From assembly GCA_937937315.1 (NCBI GenBank), contig CALDCK010000102.1:1-34254 (forward strand): a stretch of DNA of 34,254 nucleotides. Direction: 5' to 3'. Of this stretch, positions 28,338 to 34,254 are shown piece by piece. Numbering within the stretch: the first letter of the stretch is position 1; each line of letters starts with the position of its first letter. This DNA is from an uncultured bacterium. GTDB taxonomy: Bacteria; Myxococcota_A; UBA9160; SMWR01. The notes under the pieces are model-generated. The model had not been told where the DNA came from and did no database searches. It saw nothing but the letters and a program-made list of their open reading frames with translations. The translations under genes were made by a program, and so were the position numbers.

Positions 28338-28356
28338 CCCCGCCGCGCCGGCGGGG
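28338..28356 (+). terminator. GC hairpin just after the M23 stop codon; no T-tract
   Basis: CCCCGCCG-CGC-CGGCGGGG: perfect 8-bp stem, 3-nt loop, 6 nt after the stop. Confidence 0.4.
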
Positions 28357-28457
28357 AAGGCGTCAGAGAGCCCACTCGCGCGTGCGGCCCGGCTGTCACC
28401 GCTGTGGTCTGGGTGCGCGATCTCGAACCTAGGGGCGGAATGTGCGAGATTCGCACG

Positions 28458-28910
28458 ATGGCAGAGCCGCCCCCCGCACTCCCGGACGGTGATCTCGGAT
28501 CTCGACTCGCCGCCCTGGGGCGGCTGCTGGGCGAGCGTGAGGCCGATCACCACGACGCTCTGGCTCGCGCGCGCCAGGTCGCGACCGAGATCCGCGACGA
28601 TGTCTCCAGGGCCCTCGAGCGCTTCCACGACGCAGTCGCTGGCGCTGGCGCTCCGCACCTCCAGGTCGCCCTCGGTGACATCCGGCTCGACGACAAACAC
28701 CTCCGGGCGATGGAGTTCGATCTCACCCGGGGTCGTTACAAGGCGATCGTCGTGGCGAAGAGCCGCGGCGAGCTGACCCTCGTGGGACCCTTCAAGGTGG
28801 GCAGGGCCGAGGGGCCGTGTCTGAGCTTCCCCTTCGATGCACGCGACGAGATCCAGCGCGCCCTGGGAACGTTCCTCGAACGCTTCCTCCAGGAGGCCGC
28901 AACGCCGTGA
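28458..28910 (+). CDS. Hypothetical protein
   Basis: MAEPPPALPDGDLGSRLAALGRLLGEREADHHDALARARQVATEIRDDVSRALERFHDAV...; ORF track start at 28404 is possible. Confidence 0.6.
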   Translation: MAEPPPALPDGDLGSRLAALGRLLGEREADHHDALARARQVATEIRDDVSRALERFHDAVAGAGAPHLQVALGDIRLDDKHLRAMEFDLTRGRYKAIVVAKSRGELTLVGPFKVGRAEGPCLSFPFDARDEIQRALGTFLERFLQEAATP

Positions 28911-28941
28911 CGGGGCGTGCCTGGTGGTGGAGGGGCAGCGC

Positions 28942-30315
28942 GTGAGCCCCAGCCACCTTTCTGGATCGGGCTCCGAGCCGTCGACTCCGGTCGAATCGGT
29001 CGATGCCCTCGTTGCGTTTCTGCGCGAGGGGGCGAAGCCGGCCGAGCGTTGGCGGGTCGGTACCGAGCACGAGAAGATCGGACTGCGGTTGGGCGACCAT
29101 CAGGTCGTCCCCTTCGAGGGCGACCGCGGTATCGGGGCCCTGCTGACGCGGGTCGCCGAGCTGGACGACTGGAACCCCGTGCAGGAGGGCTCCCACACGA
29201 TCGCGCTGGCGAAGGCGGGAGCGAGTATCACCCTCGAGCCCGGGGGGCAGCTCGAGCTGTCCGGCGCGCCCCTCCGGACCATCCACGAGACCTGCGACGA
29301 GTTCCACACGCATCTGGCGCTGATGAAGGAGGCGTCGGACCCGCTGGGACTGGTCTGGCTGGGCCTCGGGATCAACCCCATCTACGGCGTGGATCGCATC
29401 CCCGTGATGCCGAAGGAGCGCTACCGCATCATGCGGCGCTACCTGCCGACCCGGGGCGCGCTCGCCCTGGAGATGATGTTCGCGACGGCCACGGTGCAGG
29501 CGAACTTCGACTATGCCGACGAGGCGGACATGGTCGAGAAGGTCCGGATGGCGACGGCGGTCTCGTCCATCGTATCGGCGGTCTTCGCGAACTCGGGCCT
29601 CTCCGAGGGCAAGCCCAACGGCTACGCCTCCAAGCGCCTCCACATCTGGCAGCACACGGATCCGGATCGCTGTGGCCTGCTGCCGATGGTCTTCGAGCCC
29701 GACTTCGGCTTCCGGCGCTACGTCGAATGGGCCGTCGACGTCCCCATGTTCTTCGTGATGCGCCGGGGCGAGTACCACGCGACCCCGGGCCTCAGCTTCC
29801 GGCGCTTCGTCGAGGAGGGTTTCGGGGAAGCCCGGGCCACCCTCGAGGACTTCGATCGCCACCTCACGACCCTCTTCCCCGACGTGCGGGTCAAGCGCAT
29901 CATCGAGGTCCGCGGCGCCGATGCGGTTCCGCCGGGTCTCACCTGCTCGCTTCCGGCGCTCTGGAAGGGCCTGCTCTACGACGCCGAGGCGCGGGCGGCG
30001 GCCTGGTCCCTGGTGGCGGACGCGCCCTTCGAGGTGCGGGACGCGGCCCGGGCCGATGTGGCCCGCCGCGGGCTCGAGGCCGAGCACGGGGGCGTCCCGG
30101 TGCTGGAGTTGGCGTGCGAGCTGGCGACGATCGCCCGAGACGGACTGCGGCGGATCGGCCACGCCGGTCGTCGAGATCCCGACGAGTCGGCCTTTCTCGA
30201 TCCGGTCTTCGAGCAGCTGGAGCTCGCGCGCTCGCCCGGGGCGGTGGTGGTCGACCGCTGGGAAGGCGAGTGGGCGCGCTCGGTGGATCGCTTGATCGAC
30301 TACGCGCGATACTGA
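28942..30315 (+). CDS. gshA: Glutamate-cysteine ligase (GCS2/plant-type family)
   Basis: RWRVGTEHEKIGLRL, PFEGDRGIGALL, SITLEPGGQLELSGAPLRTIHETCDEF, LGINPIYGVDRIPVMPKERYRIMRRYLPTRG, ASKRLHIWQHTDPDRCG. Confidence 0.88.
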   Translation: MSPSHLSGSGSEPSTPVESVDALVAFLREGAKPAERWRVGTEHEKIGLRLGDHQVVPFEGDRGIGALLTRVAELDDWNPVQEGSHTIALAKAGASITLEPGGQLELSGAPLRTIHETCDEFHTHLALMKEASDPLGLVWLGLGINPIYGVDRIPVMPKERYRIMRRYLPTRGALALEMMFATATVQANFDYADEADMVEKVRMATAVSSIVSAVFANSGLSEGKPNGYASKRLHIWQHTDPDRCGLLPMVFEPDFGFRRYVEWAVDVPMFFVMRRGEYHATPGLSFRRFVEEGFGEARATLEDFDRHLTTLFPDVRVKRIIEVRGADAVPPGLTCSLPALWKGLLYDAEARAAAWSLVADAPFEVRDAARADVARRGLEAEHGGVPVLELACELATIARDGLRRIGHAGRRDPDESAFLDPVFEQLELARSPGAVVVDRWEGEWARSVDRLIDYARY

Positions 30316-30369
30316 TACAGTCAGCGGCCCTCGGGGGATCGCGCCGTCGGCGCCGGAGACGCCTCAGCC

Positions 30370-30960
30370 ATGCCGAAGAAGTTCAAGGTCGCTTTCGAGC
30401 TCGACGAGAAGGACGCCGCGTACTTTCGCGGCCTCTACCGCCGAGCCAAGCAGAGCGCATCCGAGATGGACCCCGGGACCATCATCCGCGATGCCCGGAA
30501 GCTCGTGACCCACGTACGGGCGTCGCAGCGGGTGCCGCGCTTCGTGGTCGAGGCCATCGAGACCCTCGAAGACATGACCCAGATCATCGAGGACGAGAGC
30601 TACAAGTCACCCGCGGCGGTGCGCAACCAGGTGCTGGCCGGGCTCGCCTACTTCGCGAACCCGGAGGACCTGATCCCGGATCACATCCCCGCCCTCGGCT
30701 TTCTCGACGATGCGATCATGGTGAAGTTCGTCGAGGAGGAGTTCAAGCACGAGCTCTGGGGCTACCGGAAGTTCCGCGGCTTCAAGGCGCCGACGGAGCA
30801 GCGCCCCTGGACCCAGGTCGGTGGCGACCGGCTGAAGTCCCGGACCGAGGCGTACCGGAAGAAGATCCGGGCAGACATCAACGGCCGAAAGGCCGCAGAG
30901 GTCGCCAAGAGGAAGGCCGCCAAGGCGGGGGGCCGCCGGGGTCGCATCCTGGGCTGGTGA
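30370..30960 (+). CDS. YkvA/DUF1232-like protein
   Basis: VRNQVLAGLAYFANPEDLIPDHIPALGFLDDAIMVKFV matches the DUF1232 core pattern; Lys/Arg-rich tail. Confidence 0.75.
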   Translation: MPKKFKVAFELDEKDAAYFRGLYRRAKQSASEMDPGTIIRDARKLVTHVRASQRVPRFVVEAIETLEDMTQIIEDESYKSPAAVRNQVLAGLAYFANPEDLIPDHIPALGFLDDAIMVKFVEEEFKHELWGYRKFRGFKAPTEQRPWTQVGGDRLKSRTEAYRKKIRADINGRKAAEVAKRKAAKAGGRRGRILGW

Positions 30961-30981
30961 CCGCGCCCGGCGGGCTTCGCG

Positions 30982-32118
30982 ATGAAATCGGAACTGCCTC
31001 GCATCCTGGTCGTCGACGACGAGGAGGCCATCCTCGAAACGATGACCTTCACGTTCGAGGACGACTATGAGGTCTTCACCTCGAACGACGCCCGACGTGG
31101 GCTCGAGATCCTCGACGAGCACGCGCCCTTCGCGGCGGTCCTGACCGACCAGCGCATGCCCGATATGAGCGGCGTCGAGTTCGTCGCCGAGGTCTGGAGG
31201 CGCCACCCGGCGACCGTGCGGATGATCCTGACCGGATTCTCCGACATGGACGCCATCATCCAGGCGATCAACGACGGCCACGTCTATTCCTACATCACGA
31301 AGCCCTGGGAGCCGGACCAGCTCAAGCAGGTGATGAAGCAGGCGGTCGAGCATCACAAGCTCACCGTCGAGAACGAGCGCCTCCTGGCCGATCTGCAGAG
31401 CGCGAACCTCTTCCTCGCGGCCGTGATGGACGAGCTCGACACCGGCGCGATCGCGGTGGACGCGGACGATGTGGTGCAGGCCGTCAATCGACCCGTGCGC
31501 GAGTACCTGCGGCTCACCGAGGATCCGCGGGGGATACGCTTCGACGCGCTCATGGCGAATCGCGATCTCGCCGCCATCAAGAGCGCGGCGGTCGCCGCCG
31601 ACGACGCCGAGGAGCTCGCGTTCTACGACGTGGAGACCGAGGTGAACCGCTTCCGCGTGACGAATCGCGTGCTGACCGACGCGGAGGACCGCCCCTTCGG
31701 TCGGGTGATCCTCTTCCGAGAGATCTCTCATGAGCCTCTGCAGCGCCGCTTCAACGAGCTCCTGCGGGAGATCGCGTCGGCCTCCGGCGAGGTGCGCCCC
31801 CAGCTCGAGGGCGCTCGTGACCAGCTCCCGACGCTCGCCGAGGAGGTGGGCTCGTCGAAGATCCGGTCCGCTGGCATGAGCGAGCTCGCGGAGCGCGTGT
31901 CACGTACGCGAACGGCCCTGGAGAACTGGCTCGAGGTGGACGACGCGATGGGCTCGCCGGGCTTTCCCGATGCGCAGCTCCTCCAGGACCGGATCCGCAT
32001 CGCCATGAGCCGCTGGCCACTCCGGGACGACGAGGTGCCGGAGCGGGTCCTCGAGCTCGCGAAGCGCGTCGAGGAGTACTACGAGTCCGGCGAGAAGCCC
32101 GATCAGCGCGTGCTCTGA
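30982..32118 (+). CDS. Response regulator: receiver + PAS-like + helical C-terminus
   Basis: RILVVDDEEAILETMTFTFEDDYEVFTS...AAVLTDQRMPDMSGVEFV...MILTGFSDMDAIIQAINDGHVYSYITKPWEPDQL; no recognisable DNA-binding or enzymatic output. Confidence 0.85.
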   Translation: MKSELPRILVVDDEEAILETMTFTFEDDYEVFTSNDARRGLEILDEHAPFAAVLTDQRMPDMSGVEFVAEVWRRHPATVRMILTGFSDMDAIIQAINDGHVYSYITKPWEPDQLKQVMKQAVEHHKLTVENERLLADLQSANLFLAAVMDELDTGAIAVDADDVVQAVNRPVREYLRLTEDPRGIRFDALMANRDLAAIKSAAVAADDAEELAFYDVETEVNRFRVTNRVLTDAEDRPFGRVILFREISHEPLQRRFNELLREIASASGEVRPQLEGARDQLPTLAEEVGSSKIRSAGMSELAERVSRTRTALENWLEVDDAMGSPGFPDAQLLQDRIRIAMSRWPLRDDEVPERVLELAKRVEEYYESGEKPDQRVL

Positions 32119-32124
32119 GCCGCC

Positions 32125-33786
32125 GTGACCACCCGCGCATCCACCCTCGATCGTCTGGAGCTGCGGATCGAACGGCTTCGCCTCGTCTTTCGCTTCACCT
32201 ACGCGTTCCACGCCCGGGAGGTTCGCTTCGAGTGCGACCGCGGCCAGGGCTTCGAGCGCGTCTTCCCCGAGACCTTCTCCTTCCACGCCGACCGCCACGA
32301 CCCGGCCGAGCTCTTCCTCCAGCTCTCGGACCTGGCCGACAAGCCGCAGCTGCTCTCGCCGAATGCCCGGCGTCGAGATGCCCAGGTCCTGATCTCGCGC
32401 CTGCTGCTCGGGGTGCCGCGCTATCTCGAGGCCCTCGTCCACCGGCTCGAGCGAGAGGGCCGCATGGGCGACGAGGGGCTGGCCCGGGTCTACCAGGACG
32501 TGGCCCTGATCGCCCAGACCACCCAGCGCCTGGCCGGAGAGCCCGCCGGAGAGGATCGGCGCGGTCTGCGCTTCGCCAGCTTCCACCTGAGGAAGCTCGT
32601 CTACGTCTCTCTGCTGCGGCTTGCCCAGCGCCGGGTCGAGCCGAGCTACCTGGCCGACTACATGGCCGGTGCGGTCGATCCCGTCGACCCGAGCGACGAC
32701 CTCTCGGAGACCGGGTTCTTCTACACCCTGGAGGGCGACGACGTCGCCGCGGTGAACCGCTGTCTGGTGCGATTGGCGGAGCGGGCCTTCTACCGCTGGC
32801 TCGAGGACGTGTGCCTCGACGAGTCCAACCAGGTCTTCGAGAGCGAGGAGTCGCCCTTCGGCACCCGGGAGAGCGAGGTCTGCGAGGCCATCGGCGTGGA
32901 GGGGAAGGCCTTCGTCGAGCGGGGGCGCGACCTCTGCCCCTTCCTGAGACGCCCGAAGAACCGGGACTGCTTGCGGGTGCTCGGGAAGCTCGAGCGCTGG
33001 TTCCTGCGCCAGTACGACGTGCACCACGCAGCGGTGATGATCCAGCACGCCCAGAACCTGATCGGTGGGCGTGACGATGGGGATCGGGTGCTGTCGCGCC
33101 ACCGGACGCGCAACTACGTCGCGGTCCTCGCGTTGCTGGCGACGCCCTTCGTGGCGGCAGGCATCGGTTACGAGGCGGCGCCCCGGTTCTTCGACCTGCT
33201 CTGCTCGGCCGAGCTGCTGGTCACGAACGCCGCGGTGCTCTGGTTCCTGCTCTACCGCTTCCTCTGGCGCCGGGATCTCACCTTCTTCCACGCCTCGGTG
33301 CCACGTATCCTGGCCGGGATCATCGTGGGCTACCTACCGATCTTCTTCATCGACGAGGTCTGGAGCCTGGCGAGCCGGTCGTGGTTCACCCTCACCTCGA
33401 TCGTGGTGGTTCTGGGCTCGACGACCCTCCTCTACCTCTATATCGAGGTGCAGCGACGGCTGGACGATCCCGATGTGGCGTTTGCGCGGGCCCGCCAGAT
33501 CTTTCTGCTCGGGGTGGTCCAGGCCGCCGGCATCGGGCTGCTCTTCACGGGGCTGATCGGTCGGTTCATGGCGATCCGCAACTGGATGCCGGGCGGGGAG
33601 GCGATGCCGATCGACGCCGTGCGCGAGGCACTGCCCCCCTTCGTCGGCCAGCTGCCGGCCATGCTGGGTGTCGACCCCTTCCTGACGTTTCCGTCGGCGG
33701 TGTTCATGATGACGTTCATGTCGTTCTTCATCGGGACGTTCCTTCAGCTGATGTGGGAAGACCTGCCGATCACCGAACCCCTTTGA
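32125..33786 (+). CDS. Uncharacterised membrane protein: large soluble N-terminus, about 5 TM helices at the C-terminus
   Basis: GTG start 6 nt after the upstream stop; hydrophobic segments NYVAVLALLATPFVAAGIGY, LLVTNAAVLWFLLYRFLW, ILAGIIVGYLPIFFIDEV, LTSIVVVLGSTTLLYLYI, IFLLGVVQAAGIGLLFTGLIGRFMAI, VFMMTFMSFFIGTFLQLM. Confidence 0.75.
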   Translation: MTTRASTLDRLELRIERLRLVFRFTYAFHAREVRFECDRGQGFERVFPETFSFHADRHDPAELFLQLSDLADKPQLLSPNARRRDAQVLISRLLLGVPRYLEALVHRLEREGRMGDEGLARVYQDVALIAQTTQRLAGEPAGEDRRGLRFASFHLRKLVYVSLLRLAQRRVEPSYLADYMAGAVDPVDPSDDLSETGFFYTLEGDDVAAVNRCLVRLAERAFYRWLEDVCLDESNQVFESEESPFGTRESEVCEAIGVEGKAFVERGRDLCPFLRRPKNRDCLRVLGKLERWFLRQYDVHHAAVMIQHAQNLIGGRDDGDRVLSRHRTRNYVAVLALLATPFVAAGIGYEAAPRFFDLLCSAELLVTNAAVLWFLLYRFLWRRDLTFFHASVPRILAGIIVGYLPIFFIDEVWSLASRSWFTLTSIVVVLGSTTLLYLYIEVQRRLDDPDVAFARARQIFLLGVVQAAGIGLLFTGLIGRFMAIRNWMPGGEAMPIDAVREALPPFVGQLPAMLGVDPFLTFPSAVFMMTFMSFFIGTFLQLMWEDLPITEPL

Positions 33787-33802
33787 CCTTCGCTCGCCTC
33801 CT

Positions 33803-33819
33803 GCGAGGGAAGCCCTCGC
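33803..33819 (+). terminator. GC hairpin 16 nt after the last CDS; no T-tract
   Basis: GCGAGGG-AAG-CCCTCGC: 7-bp perfect stem, 3-nt loop. Confidence 0.35.
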
Positions 33820-34030
33820 CTGCGGCTCGCTGCGCGCGCCTGGCCGGTCGGCTCCGCCTCCCTGGGGCGCTTGCACGGTCCGGGGCAGCGCTTCGGTCGC
33901 TCCCGGCAAGCCGGCCCGCTTCGAGCTCGAGCCTTGCTCGTCACGGCAGGGGGCGTGCGCGTCGTCGGGGGCGGGGCGTTGGGCGCTACGGCATGGGTCT
34001 CCTTCGTGGGGAGCCCCCGTATCGGACGGC

Positions 34031-34254
34031 GCGTGACTCGCTTCGCTCTCACGCTTGCGCACTGCGGTCCTCCGGGGCCGCCTCCGAGGTGGCTCGTCGC
34101 GTGACTCGCTTCGCTCGTACGCTCGCGTGCTGGCGTCCTTTGGGGCCTGCTCAGAGGTGGGTCGTCGCGTGACTCGCTTCGCTCGTACGCTGGCTTCGGG
34201 GAGTCGGGTCGGGGTCGGACGGCGCGTGACTCGCTTCGCTCGTACGCTCGCTTG
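34031..34254. repeat. Cluster of four direct repeats, noncoding, continuing past the window end
   Basis: GCGTGACTCGCTTCGCTC(G/T)(T/C)ACGCT(C/T/G)GC at 34031, 34099, 34167 and 34224; spacings 68, 68 and 57 bp. Confidence 0.85.

Noticed and set aside
33871-34104. 77-aa ORF at the right end
   Set aside because: Overlaps the direct repeats; translation is repeat-derived.
34031-34254. CRISPR array
   Set aside because: Repeat units share similarity across the spacer regions, spacing varies (68/68/57), the core is degenerate, and no cas genes are present in the window.

Overview
High-GC bacterial chromosomal window with dense, mostly operonic coding. From sequence composition and gene content I would guess a deltaproteobacterial or myxobacterial-like lineage, but I cannot place it. 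Plus strand, left to right: 3' part of a class A PBP (mrcB-like), a TPR-type lipoprotein, lspA, an IclR-family regulator interrupted by an in-frame TAG, acyl-CoA dehydrogenase, malic enzyme, biotin carboxylase (accC-like), carboxyltransferase, a long noncanonical biotin carboxylase-BCCP fusion, nucleoside hydrolase, a TMTC-like TPR membrane protein, and NudC. Minus-strand block (transcribed right to left): a degenerate REC/AAA+/histidine-kinase fusion, an HD-GYP response regulator, tatB and tatC. Plus strand again: a two-part ThyX-like protein, a degenerate M23-like protein, GNAT, a PLP aminotransferase, an M23 peptidase with HVC instead of HxH, a small hypothetical, glutamate-cysteine ligase, a DUF1232/YkvA-like protein, a REC-PAS-like regulator, and a multi-TM protein. 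The window ends in a noncoding cluster of direct repeats. The most interesting element is the minus-strand signalling gene: its receiver, sigma54-type AAA+, DHp and HATPase modules all appear to have lost catalytic residues, and it sits just downstream of a near-consensus sigma54 (-24/-12) promoter. I saw no rRNA, tRNA, CRISPR array or transposase.
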